Position numbers and translations under genes: made by a program. Shown one piece after another: positions 32,892 to 45,491 of a DNA stretch of 64,000 nucleotides. The stretch's first letter is position 1. Each line of letters opens with the position of its first letter. The stretch lies in the NCBI GenBank assembly GCA_032871835.1, contig CM065297.1:89859052-89923051 (forward strand). Reading direction: 5' to 3'. Under the pieces are notes generated by a model, which was given only the letters and a program-made list of their open reading frames with translations, had not been told where the DNA came from and searched no databases. This DNA comes from Dipteronia dyeriana (Eukaryota > Streptophyta > Magnoliopsida > Sapindales > Sapindaceae).

Positions 32892-35080
32892 TGTTAGGAT
32901 TATGCTCGATAGAAAGAGTATAATAATGTATTTGACAATCTTTTCATATTAATAAAGTGATTTCTAGCTTAACAAATCTTATAGCATTTATAGTTTAATT
33001 ATTATAATTGTCAAAAGTAAATAATCATAAGGTCAAAAGACTATGAGAAAAGAAGAATTGTTCTTACATCTAGATATGTATGAGGTAGACACAATTCTTT
33101 AGTTAGTCTTGAATAATATTCACAACTTAAGATAAAAGGTTGGGCGTTTTTATCTTGTCAAAGTTGTAGATTCTTTTGCTAGCATTTGAGTGGGATCAAA
33201 TGTGTTATGATGAGTCTAAAATCATCAAAGTGTGGCATCTTTGGGCAAAATAATCTAGTGCACTGGGTGCATTGAATAGGATCACAATGAAATACTTTAT
33301 CAAGAATTGTCAATGGATAAAAGTTTTCATTTGAAGATCATAGGAGAGTCTATCTTAATCCCGAAATAAATTATGGAATTATGGTTGCAAGTGTTATCAT
33401 TTGAGCTATCAATGAGTACGATTATATAGCAAAGTCTATCCTCGATAGTTTGGTGGTATTCATTTGTTAATCGAAGATATGGACATCGTGGCTCCATTTA
33501 TTAAATGAGAGTAGAATATCATCATATGGTTGTTTTGAGGTATTGGATATTAAATCTTAACATTAAGTTTTCAATAGTGTCTATTGAAATATGGCTTCTA
33601 GACAAGTCAAAATATCCAAGTTCAAAATGTGGTTATATGAGTAAATATGGTAACTTGGAGAGCTATAAACAGTCTATGAGCTCTTGGCGATTACTGATAT
33701 TCTTTACGAGAATACACTTTTTCTAATAAAGTTGTCTAGGGTTTGAATGAGTATCATCAACTTATTCTATCTTTATTTAAGAGTTCAATTTTAGTTCTTT
33801 AGTGGAATGAACTAAAATTAAATAGATCAGACCTAAGTGAATCATTTGTTGATTGTGATTGGGTTGTGTCTATTGGAGCTTAAATTTAGATAGCCCACCA
33901 AAATCCCCAATCCACACGAACTTGTATGGATCACTTGATATATTCTACTGAACCAATTTAGGGGTCCATCTAGAATTGTATTAAAGCTTGTGGACTTGTT
34001 TCTTTTATTAATAATGGTCTAGTTCACATGTGGACTTTTTATAAAAGTCCAATGGATTTAATAAAATAAGAAAAATAATATATATGCCTATATACTGTTA
34101 TGGGCGGCAAGGCTAATATATAAATCCTAAATTTTATTATTATTATTATTTAATTAAATGGAAATTAATTAAATTGGTAATTAATTAATTATTTAATTAA
34201 ATGTCAAAATCTTTTTTCTATTACGAGAAGGTCTCCTAATATTATACCATTGGTGGTAGTATAATTAATATTAAAGACTATATTTGATAAGTAGATAAAT
34301 AAAAGAATTATTTATCTAGTCATATTAGGAAGTCTTTAATATGGTCACAAATACACTAATGAGTTGGATTAGGAGTCTTGGTGTAGAAAATAATTCTTTT
34401 TGGAAAAGGATTCTTGGTCACTAAGTAAATCCGCCTAAGGAAAGGATTATTGCCCACCGAGTAAATCCTTTTTAGGAGAGGATTTGGCCTTCTATATATA
34501 CTACTTATAAATTTCGACCAAGCCTTAGTTTTTAGGGTGAGAAGTTTTTTTTTATTTGTTTTTTTATCGTTATATAAAAAAAACTTTGACCAACTCATTG
34601 TGTGAAGAATTCGGCCAAGCATAGAGAAAAGAGGGAACATTTTGTTTTCGATAGTACACTAGTATCCTTTGTATCAAAAGGGTTTTGTGTACAACATCGA
34701 ATCAAGGTTCACGCGAGTTTCAATCAAATTGATTGATAATTCAAAAGTGACCGGACGTTCTTGGTTTTTCTCTTAGAGGTTATTGTGACTAACAAATAAG
34801 AAGATTTTGTTTGTTTCTATCCTCAAGTATACAATTTAAAGAAAGGGAGCCCACACTCCTATGTGATTCACGTCCGTGATTGGATTGGAAGATCTTGCAG
34901 ATTCAATTCGACGCTAGTTCAATCGTCACGAAAAAAAAAAGGTACGATACTTTTTATATACATCAATTAATCTAGGGTTAAGGTTTTTGTTATTGAAGGG
35001 AAATTTTTTTATTTATACACAAACCCTAATTTTCTTATTTTTAACGCTTCAGTTGCGTTTTGAACCGTTTTTTCCCTACA
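32892..35080 (+). repeat. 5' LTR of copia element 1
   Basis: TGTTAGGATTATGCTCG to TTTCCCTACA, 2189 bases; the reverse copy at 52290-54716 confirms both ends. It contains an AT-rich core (34130-34200, TTAATTAAA words) and paired phrases such as GGAAAAGGATTC/GGAAAGGATT at 34398-34490. Confidence 0.9.
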
Positions 35081-35082
35081 AT

Positions 35083-35094
35083 TGGTATCAAAGC
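35083..35094 (+). other. Primer-binding site, tRNA-Met (one change)
   Basis: TGGTATCAAAGC right after the LTR. Confidence 0.9.
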
Positions 35095-36460
35095 TTGGTT
35101 GTACCCTTGATTAATTGATGTATGTGTTCGTGAATCTTTTTCTTTTTATTGTATATATGCATATTTTAGAAAGAGATGGCACTCTAGGTATTCGCATATA
35201 TATTTACATTGGAATGTATGGTTATATATATATGTTTTATATGTGGTTTGTTATTGCTCAATTTTGATCCTATAATTTCAATGTATTTTTGTTTTGGGAT
35301 TGTAACAAGAATGGTGGTCTATTATCGCCATTATTAACTTATTGGTAGTTGCTAAGTTTTTTTTTTAATTTATTTTTTTTATTTTGTTGTTGTAATTAAA
35401 AAAAACTGCACTTGTTGTATTAAAAAAAACTGCACTTGTTGTAATAAAAAAAGCTGCAGTATTATTTTAATTTCAAATTCTTCTGTAATACATTCAAGTA
35501 TCGAAGACTCGAAGGTTTGAAGAATTTGGAGCAATCGGAACAAGTTTGGGACAGTGCGAGCCGTAGCAACAAACGTGCGTTCAAAGAGCACACAGCCACA
35601 TTTTTTGTGGCATGGGCTGTATGGAAGCCATGGGCTGCACATTGTAGCCTTTTAGGGTTGTGGCATGTGCACGCCCACGGGTAGGAGCCAAGGGTGCGCA
35701 TGCCCATGGGAGGCAGTTGAGAGAGTCCAAACGATGAAGGTCACGTGAAGACTTGTTCGCCAAGAAATGAGTTTTTTGTATTCCAAGACATATTTTACTT
35801 GCTTTTATATGATGGACCAAAATTGTAGCTATTTATATTTTTTGCAAATATTGTAATGTTTGTCATTGTTTGATAACATGTCATATAGAATAGGAGAGTC
35901 ACTCATATATCTCTTTTGGTATGAACATGCATAGAATGGTTTAGGTATCTAAATTGGCATATAGATAACTTGGTAAATCATTTTTTGGAATTCGGTCACA
36001 TACCTTAAATAATTGAGTGGGAGAAGGTGTTTTGGAACACCTACGGCCTCTAAGTTTAGTTGAGCTTTATGTTTCGTGTAATAACCTCCCAAGAGGTATT
36101 CATGAATGGAATTTAGCAAGATACTTCCTTACAATGATAGACTAGACAATTAGCTCAAACGATATATACTCCCAAAGGAGGGATATTCGTGATGGATTAT
36201 ATTGAAGGTCGATAACTTGGTAACACACTCAATGTGAGTTTATTAATATCCTCCCAACGTTGGTTGTTATGTTAACAATTAGGTGGGACCTAGTCCAACT
36301 AGTAAATGTTGCGAACTCCCAAAGGAGGCATGACATTTATGGGTTTTGGATCACCGTTGAATTTTTACGATTGAATTATTTTATTTAATTCAAGATAAAT
36401 ATTCGAAAGTGCTTTATCATGATTATTTACTTATATAATTTCTGTTATTATAAAGAAATC
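35095..36460 (+). other. 5' leader of copia element 1
   Basis: About 1.4 kb of untranslated DNA before gag. It holds a triplicated 25-base unit (35395-35460, AAAAAACTGCACTTGTTGTA) and a stretch rich in GCCCATGGG/CATGGGCTG words (35600-35715). Minus-strand open frames across this stretch have no family features. Confidence 0.6.
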
Positions 36461-37245
36461 ATGACCCCATCCCTAATCAACATCCTAAAAGATAATACTT
36501 TAACTGATGATAATTATGTCACATGGAAAAGGAAAATTGGGTTGTTATTGCAAGCTGAAAAACATAAATTCGTTATGTTTATTCCTTAACCACCAAGCTA
36601 ATGAATCTACTCAGGAGCAAAGAGATGAGTATTAGTAGTGGAAGTCTTCAGATGAGATGGCTAAATGTACTTTACATTATGGCCATATCTCCGACGTGTT
36701 GCAATAGCAACATGAAGGAATGGAGACTGCAGTCGATATAATGATGTCTATAGAGGAGATGTTTTCTATGAGGCATAGGACGACTAAGAGAGAGGCAGTG
36801 ACTGCTTTTATGAATCTTGGGATGAAACCTGGACAGGGTGTGAAAGATCACATGATGAAAGTCATAGCACATCTCAACATTGTTGAACTAAATGGTGCTG
36901 AGATAGATGGTGAGACCAAAATTGACATGATTGTCAACTCATTATCGGATTCCATTGATCAATTCAAGTTGGACTATACCTTGAATAATAAGGAATATAC
37001 CTTGCAAGGCATGATGCGAGATGTTTAAAGCATGGAAAAAATCCTTGTGAAAGGCAAGGGTCAAGAGATTCATATGCTTGGTAAGTTGATAATGTTAAAG
37101 ACCCGTAAGAAGGTCAAGAGACAACAGAAGAAAAAGCAACTTGAGCCTTCTTAGAAGGAGACCAAGATAGTAACCAAGATCAAAGGGAAGTGTTTTCTTT
37201 ATGGTGAAAAGGGTCAAAGTAATAGACTGAATAAGAATGAATTCA
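36461..37245 (+). pseudogene. gag: Copia gag (UBN2-type), decayed
   Basis: ATG at 36461 opens MTPSLINILKDNTLTDDNY and then TWKRKIGLLLQAEKHKFV, the usual gag N-terminus. After a frame change the capsid core continues at 36720-37028 (METAVDIMMSIEEMFSMRH, HMMKVIAHLNIVELNG, KIDMIVNSLSDSIDQF). The frame then passes a stop at 37026 into a basic linker and a wrecked zinc knuckle (CFLYGEKGQSNRLNKN). Confidence 0.85.
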
Positions 37246-40155
37246 ACTTGTATTTAGGCAATGGAGCATTGGTGTCTACTAGTATAGTGGGAGATATTAG
37301 AATCAATTTAGATTCTTATAGGCATTTAGATTTAATAAACGTTTATTATGTACAACAATTCAAGAGGAATTTAATTTCGGTCTCTTATCTAAATAAATTT
37401 GGATATTCGGTTACTTTTAATAAAAGGTTTTATTATTAGTAAGAATAACAAAATTATTTGCTAAGGTACATTGGAAAATGGTTTATTCTATTTGCATGGA
37501 ATTATCTCTCACTTGTTAAACATAGAATCAACAGAACCAAATCATAAAAGAGTAAAATTATCAAAAGTTGAAACATACCTATGGCATTTGAGCCTAGGTC
37601 ATATTAACCTTAATAGGATTAAAAGATTGGTAAGTGACTGACCTCTAAGTGACTTAAAGGTTGATGATCAACCAAATTGTGAAATCTTGTTTTGAAGGTA
37701 AAATGACCAAAAGGTCATTTACGACCAAAGGCACAAGAGCCATCGAATGTTTAGGATTGATACACACTGATGTGTGTGATCCTATAAGCATTCAAGCTAG
37801 AGGTGGATATGAGTACTTCAACACTTTCACAGATGATCACTCAAGATTTGGTTATGTGTATCTCATGAGACATAAGTCAGATGCTTTTGACATGTTCACA
37901 ACATTTAAAACTGAAGTGGAAAATCAGCTTGAAAAATGCATAAAAATCTTGAGATCTGATCGTGGTGGAGAATATCTATCTGGTGAGTTTCAGCATTATC
38001 TTATTGATAATGGGATAATTTCTCAGTTTTCTGCACCAAGCACACCTCAACAAAAATGTGGTGGCAGAAGGAAGAAATAGAACTCTTTTGCACATGGTTA
38101 GGTCTATGTTGAGTTATTCAATGCTCCCTAATTCTTTTTGGGGATATGCTTTACAAATAGCAATGTACATTCTAAACAATGTACCATCTAGGTCGGTTCC
38201 TAAAACACCGCCTGAGTTATGGACCGGGCGAAAGCCTAGTTTACAACACTTAAGGATATTAGGATGTCCTGCGCACGTGTTAAAAGGAAAGACAGAAAAT
38301 ATAGAGTCTCGTTCAGAAACATGCATATTTGTAGGGCAGCCAAAAGGATCAAAATGATATTATTTTTATAGTCATTCATATCTTAAAGTATTTGTTTCGA
38401 CAAATGCAAAATTTCTGGAAAAGAATTATATGAATAATTTTGTGCCTAAAAGTAGAATTGTCCTGAATGAGCTTTCAAGAGATACAATTTCACAAGAGGT
38501 TTCAAAACCAAGCCCAATTGTAAGTTCCCTACCAACACAAGATCAACAATCTACCATACCTTGTTGTAGTGGGAGGGTTAGTAGACAACCCGAGAGATAC
38601 ATCAGTCTAGGAGAATCTGTAGAGAATCTTCCGGACGATGATGATCCCTATACGTATAAGGAAGCAATGGAAGATGTTGATAGTCGCCATTGGCAGAAGG
38701 CAATGCAGACAAAATTGAATCTATGTTCAAAAACAAAGTTCGGTCTTTTGTAGACTTGCCTAAAGGGATAAAACTCATCGGGTGCAAGTGGGTATACAAG
38801 AGGAAAATAGGAATGGATGGAAATGTGGAAACCTTTAAAGCTAGATTGGTAGCTAAAGGTTTTACACAGAAGGAAGGTATCGATTATGAAAAAAACTTTT
38901 CTCCTATGGCCATGCTTAAATCCATTAGGATACTCTTATCCATTGCGGCATCTCTAGACCTAGAGATTTGACAAATGGACTTTAAGACAGCTTTCCTTAA
39001 TAGAAGTCTTGATGAAAGCATCTATATGATGCAACCAGAAGGATTCATTGAAAAGGCCAAGAGGAAAGGGTATGCTAGTTGCAAAGATCCATATATGGAT
39101 TGAAGCAAACATCCAGATCCTGGAACATAAGGTTCGATCAAGCTTTGAAAAGTTTTGGATTTATTCAAAACCTTGACGAACCTTGTGTATACAAAAGGAT
39201 TAGAGGAGACAAGTTGGTTTTCCTAGTACTTTATGTTGATGATATATTACTCATCAGAAATGATGTAGGTGTATTGACATCAATAAAAGAATGGTTAGCA
39301 AAACAATTTGATATGAAGGACTTAGGAGAAGCAAGTTATATTCTTGGTATCCAAGTCATAAGAGATAGAAAGGATAGAACAATTGCATTATCCCATGCTT
39401 CATACATAGATAAAATCTTGTATAGGTTTTCCATGGAAGATTCCAAGAAAGTTATGTTACCTTTCAGACATAGAATCAAACTTTCTAAGGAACAAGTTTC
39501 TAAGAATGAGGATGAAGAGAAATTCATGAGTAGGGTTCCATATGCATCGGTAGTTGGAAGTCTCATGTATGCGATGATGCTCTGTACTAGACAAGATATT
39601 TGTTTTGTTGTGGGTTTAGTTAACAGGTTTCAATCGAAACCCGGTCCTGATCACTGGACAGCTATCAAGTATATTTTCAAGTATCTTAGGAGAATGAGAG
39701 ATTATATGCTTGTATACTCTTGAGGGGATTTGATTCCTGTTGGGTATACAGATTCTGATATTCAGTCAGATTTTTAACTCCAGGAGATCAACATCAGGAT
39801 TTGTGTTTACTATTAGAGGAGGAGCAGTCATATGAAGGAATCTCAAGCAATCTTGTATTCCCGATTCCACCATGGAAGCCGAGTATATTGCCGCATACAA
39901 GGCTGCTAAAGAAGTTGCCTGGCTCCGCCAATTCTTGATTGACTTGGAAATGGTTCCTGATGCAAATAAGTAGATCATTATCTATTGTGACAATAGTGGA
40001 GCATTGGCCAATTTAAGAGAACCAAGAAGTCATAAGAGAGGGAAACAGAAATTGTGCATAGGGGTGACGTGACGATTACCAAGATCGCATCAACAGATAA
40101 TCTAGCGGATCCCTTTATAAAGGCTCTTCCACAAAAGAGTTTTGATAGGCATTGA
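37246..40155 (+). pseudogene. pol: Copia pol: integrase, reverse transcriptase, RNase H (decayed)
   Basis: The protease active-site DSG is deleted; only its downstream part remains (NGALVSTSIVGDI, YYVQQFKRNLISVSYLNKFG). The pre-integrase finger starts LWHLSLGHINLNRI but its CxxC has lost a Cys to a stop. The integrase core keeps its acid residues: LIHTDVCDP, FTDDHSRFGYVYLM, RSDRGGEYLSGEF (37740-37985), with a +1 shift near 38075. RT begins [13 protein letters not shown] and [20 protein letters not shown] (38780-38885), has LYVDDILLI at about 39230 and SIYGLKQTSRSWN. RNase H (39720-40155) is broken by stops but still shows GYTDSD and STDNLADPFIKALPQKSFD. These enzymes copy and integrate the element; this copy cannot. 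Confidence 0.9.
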
Positions 40156-40640
40156 CACGTCCTAAAGAAGTGTTCCTACTCCCAAGTATAAGAGTGTCAA
40201 AGTAATAAATTAACCGATAATACCGGGTCGAACCACAACGAGGTTGTCCACTTGTCCTTGTATAATTAATTATCTAGATTAATTAATAAGCTTGTTATAA
40301 AAATGTAAATAAATTAAAATTAAAACTGGGGTAAGGGATCTACTGTTGGTAATTCGATTATGATCTAATTATTAATATTTAGTCCAGATTAACGGGAGGG
40401 TATTCCACTCCACTGACGACTCTCTGATAGATATGGGTAAAAGTACCCACTGTGCTAGACAACATCTGTCTGTCTACAGTGAGTCAAAACTCTACAAAGA
40501 TCAGAGGGGAGAAACCACTCTCTGATGGATATGGGTAAAAGTACCCGCTATGCTAGACAATATCTGTCTGTCTACAGTGAGTCAAAAACTCCACAAAGAT
40601 CAGAGGGGAGAATAATTGTTCAATTTTATGCTCTTTAATT
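40156..40640. repeat. Non-coding junction with 98-base tandem duplication
   Basis: Between copia element 1 and the next SIRE-like fragment. Two units with a period of 98 bases (about 40420-40517 and 40518-40615) share CTCTCTGAT, ATATGGGTAAAAGTACCC and TCTGTCTGTCTACAGTGAG with a few differences. No gene seen. Confidence 0.8.
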
Positions 40641-41771
40641 AATTGCTTGAGTATCTTGGATGCGTATATTTTTATATGACTTTTTATTCAATAAGTGTGC
40701 TCTTGCCTTATTTGAAATGCCTACCTCATTTGTGTTCAAACATGTATTTTTGGACTAAGGAATTTGATTGGGAAGTACATTTGATTGACCTAAAATTTAA
40801 CTCCATGTTCATGAGAACTTTGTTGTGACATGCATCAATATTATGCATGAATTATGTGTGTAAAATTGTGTTGAGAAGCAATTGACAAGGCTAAGTCAAA
40901 TAAGGACTTTGTGTCCATTCAATTAATAAGGATGTCTCATCCAACTTAGTATTGTCTCTCTTCTTGATGGTTAAGCAAGACAACAACCAATAAGGATTTC
41001 ATATCTAATCAATCAATAAGGATTTTATATTCATTTCTTGGTTGATCATTAAGGATTGAAACAATTGCTTGTGTGTACTTAAAATGTTTCTAAAAGCTGT
41101 ATCCTGTTTTCCATTGGTAAATTGGTGCAAATTTGTTTGACTTCTCTTGGAACCTCATGTGATTTTTTTTCCATTTCCAAATACTATGCTTTTGGAAGTT
41201 GATGTTGTATGTATTCCATTCAAGGAAAATCTTTTCACACATGTTCCAAAAATCAAACTTCCTTGAATTTCTCTCTCTTAATTAAATTGTATAAAATTGT
41301 TGTATATGATTATGCATTTCATTGCAAATATCTCTCTTTGCTAAAGTATCCCGGTTAGGGAATACTCCTTTCTCTATCTTGTGACAAAAATAGGGAGTAA
41401 TGTTGGATTTAGGGGGAGTTTGTGTTGTTTTTGCATATACGGGGAGAATGCCTTTTTAGAGGGACTTGACTCTTTTAGGGGGAGTATTTGTATATGCATT
41501 GTTGATTACACTTGTTTCTATTTCATGCAAATTACTCTTGTTTTTATTTTCTTGATCACCTCACATACACTTGTTTTGGAAAGTGTAGTTATTTTGTTTT
41601 GTAGGAATGATGATTCTACAAGAGATGAATGACTTGAAGATCTAATTTATTAGACATCTCTTTGTAAAGTAGAAAAACTTTGTTGACCCCTGTTTTTTTT
41701 TTTTAGTTTGATTATTGGTGAGGATAAATTGTGAGTGTTGGTTTTGTCACGAAATAGCCAAAGGGAGAGAT
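40641..41771 (+). other. 3' internal region of SIRE-like element P
   Basis: Non-coding. It contains the same words as 45492-46354 reversed (GACTTTTTATTCAATAAGTG at 40680). Purine tracts occur at about 41410 (TTAGGGGGAG), 41439 (ACGGGGAGA), 41477 (TTAGGGGGAG) and, directly before the LTR, 41757-41771 (CCAAAGGGAGAGATT). Confidence 0.75.
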
Positions 41772-43310
41772 TGTAAGTTCCTCAGTTTTTTGATTGGCTC
41801 ATTTCGTTGACAACCACATTTGGGGATTAATGTATAAGGGTAGTTTAGGCCATCATTGCTCAAGACCTAGCTCAAGCTTCAAAGGTAAAATCTTTTGCTT
41901 AACCTTCATTGAAAAGGTATTAGTGCACACATACTCTCATGCATGTTTTGATCATCTTGCATGCTTGCTTATTTGCCTTTTTTGTGTGCTTTTTGTGTCT
42001 CAACTCTTGCATGGGTGTTTGATGCATTTGGTTTGCCCTTAGAAGAGGATTTTCCTCTTAACCATGGTTGGGACCGCTCCCTGTACATTACCTCCTCCAT
42101 GGTCTGCACAACAATGTTCTCTAGAGGTTGCACGCTGCTGCTACCACGGCCCATACAGCTTGCATGCACAGCAGTCTCCCAAGCAAATTTTCCCAGGTGT
42201 CACATGCAGTCCAGACCTCTATCGGTGCACTTGCATGCACAACGGTCTACAGAGCGGTGTTGTCCAGGTGACGCACCGCTCTCTGTACCGCGGTCTAGCT
42301 AGCGGTCTAGCTAGCGGTCTAGCTAGCGGTCATGACGGGATTTAGTTACCTTTTCATCCAAAACGATGCCATTTTGTGTAGGGCACCATATATATATATA
42401 TATTCTCTTCTCTTCTTTCTCTTTATTGTGGTTGAGTCTAAGAAGCCATCTTTGAGTAACCTAGCTTTTCTAGAGAGAGAAAGACTGCCAAACACTCATT
42501 TTTACTCAACCTAACTTCATCTCATGGTCATCTAGTTTCATTCTAGGATCATCTAAGCGTGGAGCATCATCTTCTTCTTGACTAGGTAATTTCTACATGC
42601 TCTAGACTTTATAGTTTCATTACTAAGACATGTATACCCAGGTTTTAGTCTTTATTGCAAATTAAATGCATGCTTGTATGCTTAATAGCTTTTATGACAT
42701 GCTTGTGTATTGATGGTTGGTTGAGAAGTATTGATTTGTGATAGCTAGAATTTAGGACGATTATACCCTTCTAGCTAATTCTTCTTGCCTTTGCATTTAG
42801 AACATTGATATCTAAGAATTGCTTTAATTGTCATCTTTAATCCTAGATAAGCATGAATGTCTTGACCTAGCATTTTTGCATATAGAATATTCTTACATAT
42901 TCACTTACGTTTCCATTATCTCATCGTTGTTGATTAAGTTTGTGGCTAAGTGGTTAGTGCATAAGGTTGGTGATCCAAAATCACTATTAAGGCCTTCTGG
43001 GTAGAGTGAAAGGGTTAGTAACTAGAGGGTTAGACGAGAGGTCAACCTAGGTTGTAAACTTTCACTCAATAGTGGATTTTGAGGATTGGGTGTGGCACAC
43101 TGAACAGCCCGTGGATTTTTCCCATTTGGAGGGTTTCCACATATATATTGCCTGTTGTTATTGCTTTATGTTTATTGTTTTTTATTTGAACAATTAGTAG
43201 AATGGGGTAGATTTGATAATATTGATTAATTCACAAAATTGGTATTCAATCGGATTAAAACCTATTCACCTCCCTCTAAGTTATAGACACACCCTTTCTA
43301 GGGAATTTCA
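41772..43310 (+). repeat. 3' LTR of SIRE-like element P (forward)
   Basis: TGTAAGTTCCTCAG to GGGAATTTCA, 1539 bases, preceded by a polypurine tract. TATA-like ATATATATATATAT at about 42390 before a CT-rich stretch, with a GC-rich U3 upstream that contains the 12-base unit GCGGTCTAGCTA repeated (42293-42330). The end block CCTATTCACCTCCCTCTAAG is of the same type as in the other SIRE-like LTRs. Confidence 0.85.
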
Positions 43311-44011
43311 CAAAATATAAATTCAGCATCAAACCTAGGCTCATTAAAATGCATGCTTCATCCATCAGTCCTAGGTCTATAATAATCTTTGCTAGGCGTA
43401 ATATAATATAATACAATTATAATACATACATGCAAAATAAGTCATTCTAGTTTGCCAAACGTTGTTTTCCCATTGCATGTACATCCTACTAAATGTTTTT
43501 TTCCAGTGTAGTTCACAGCAAACAGAAGACACACCCTTCGAATTCACATACTAGAGAACACAAACAATAACACCAATCAACTTATTTGCAAGGACACACT
43601 AATTAAGACCAGATTATTAAATTGGCTCACTACTACTACAACTCTAATATTAATGGCTCCATATAATGACTCTTCGAATTTGATCAGCTTTACACAAACT
43701 GCAAAACACACAAACAACACAAATTTGAAAAATTTAGTACCTCTACAAGAACGTTGTTCTACGTTGGGTCTAAGGACTGAGGAGCTCTGAACAATGTCGA
43801 CCGTCGACCTTGTGCTTTAATCGGCGATTGACGACCTAGCTTCATGATTTGGGTACACATACCAACAACAAGAATTCCAGCTAAACTTAAACACATACCG
43901 GCGACTGATTGGCAACCTTGTATCCTCTCTCTATGTCTCTCTATTTTCTGGGTTGTTGTTAGGTTTTAGTTGGTTTCCAATTTTGAGTACACAAACCACA
44001 CCAACAATGGG
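43311..44011. other. Unassigned 0.7-kb spacer between inverted LTRs
   Basis: No conserved frame and no match to other repeats in the window. CT-rich at 43920-43960 and includes a CGACCGTCGACC word at 43799. It might be non-TE DNA or a decayed element. Confidence 0.4.
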
Positions 44012-45491
44012 TGAAATTCCCTTAAACCGTGTATGTCTATACCTAGAAGGGAGTGAATAGGTTTTAATCAAATTAATTACCAATTTTTTGATTAATCAAT
44101 TTTAACAAAAACTACCCAATGTTATCAAGCATTCAATTAAACTACACTATGCATAAAACAATAACAACATGCGATATATACGTAGAAACCCTCGACAAGG
44201 GAAAAACCACGGGCTACCCTTCTAACCACATCCAATCCTCAAAATCCAATATTGAATAAAAGTTTACAACCTAGGTTGACCTCCCGTCACACCTTACCAG
44301 GTTACTAGCCCTTCCACTCTACCCAACGGGCCTTTGATAGTGATTTGAGATCAACAAGCTGGTGCACTAAACCCTTAGTCACAAAACTTAACAACAATGA
44401 AGAGACAATGCAGCCTAAGTGAATATGTAATGATATTCAAAGTGTATAAATTCTAGGTTAAGCCATTTGAGCTTATCTAAGGATTTAAATATGACAATGA
44501 TTGCAAATCCTAGATATCAATTCTCTAAATGCAATTGCAAGAAAATTTAGCTATAAGGGTACAATCGTCCTAAATTCTAGCTGTCACTAATTAATGTTCT
44601 CATCCAACAACCAACATCACAAGCATGTTATAAAAGCTATTAAGCATAAGAACATGCATTTATTTTACAATGAAGAGAACCCAATGAAAAGATAATAAAG
44701 TCTTGGGCATGTATAGATTCCTTAGTCAAGAACAATGAAGAGAACCTATGTGTGAAAGATGCAAAGATGATGCTTAATGGTTATGGTTTGAAGTTTGGTT
44801 GAGTCAAAATGGTTTGTTGGAGCTTCTCTCTCACTAAAAAATGGTTTGGAAGCTCTTGGAAATGAGTTGTGAGGAAGATGATATATTTATATGAAGTCCA
44901 AAATGAAACTACATCGTTTTAACAAGAAGACCAGAAAATTGTTGTTCAGTGGTCATATTTGGCAGCCAGGCCAACCGCCGAATTATAACAGCGAATCAGG
45001 TAAGATTCAACGATCACATTTGGTGGTTATATGGACCACCGATCAAACTACATAATGGAGAAGGAATCACCAGGTGTGATTCGGCGATCATATCGGCGTT
45101 TAAAGGTGGCCGTTGTTTCAGCCACCGAATAAGGACAGAAACACTGTTGCTAAACAACGATTTTATTGGGCGGTCTACATGACCACCGTTCTAACTGTCG
45201 ATTCCCAATAAAATGGGAACCTTCAAAAATAAAACAAAACAACACACCATATGCCAGTGCAAAGAGAGACACACAAAAGAAGTGATTGAAACACAAATGC
45301 AAGATAAACAAGACATGCATTAGATGTTGTGTATGTGTGCAACTAGATCTCTTCAAAGAGGTTAAGCAAGAGATATATCTTTAAAGCTTGAGCTTGGTCA
45401 TGATAAAAAATGACCTAAACTACCCTTACATTCAAAATCCCCAAATGTTGTTGTCAACGAAATATGCCAATTAAAAATTGAGGAACTTACA
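44012..45491 (-). repeat. 3' LTR of SIRE-like element M (reversed)
   Basis: Reverse complement of the P-type LTR: on its strand TGTAAGTTCCTCAATTTTT at 45491 to GGGAATTTCA at 44012, 1480 bases. Directly upstream on its strand is the polypurine tract ACCAAAGGAGGAGAT (45492-45506). Confidence 0.85.

Larger units (their letters stand above)
32892..40155 (+). mobile_element. Copia element 1 (5' LTR, gag-pol; 3' LTR lost)
   Basis: 5' LTR, primer site, gag and complete but decayed pol in canonical copia order (gag, protease, integrase, RT, RNase H). RNase H ends at about 40155 with a KALPQKSFDRH motif. Sequence after this is unrelated, so the polypurine tract and 3' LTR are missing. It belongs to the same family as the reversed copy at 52290-56084. 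Confidence 0.85.

Noticed and set aside
35379..35820. Three overlapping minus-strand frames with Cys/His-rich sequence
   Set aside because: They lie in the repeated GCCCATGGG stretch of the copia leader; Cys/His spacing fits no zinc finger and coding would be antisense to the element.
41961..42345. Plus-strand frames of 93-113 codons in the P LTR
   Set aside because: They sit in GC-rich U3 and are not preserved in the reversed copy M.
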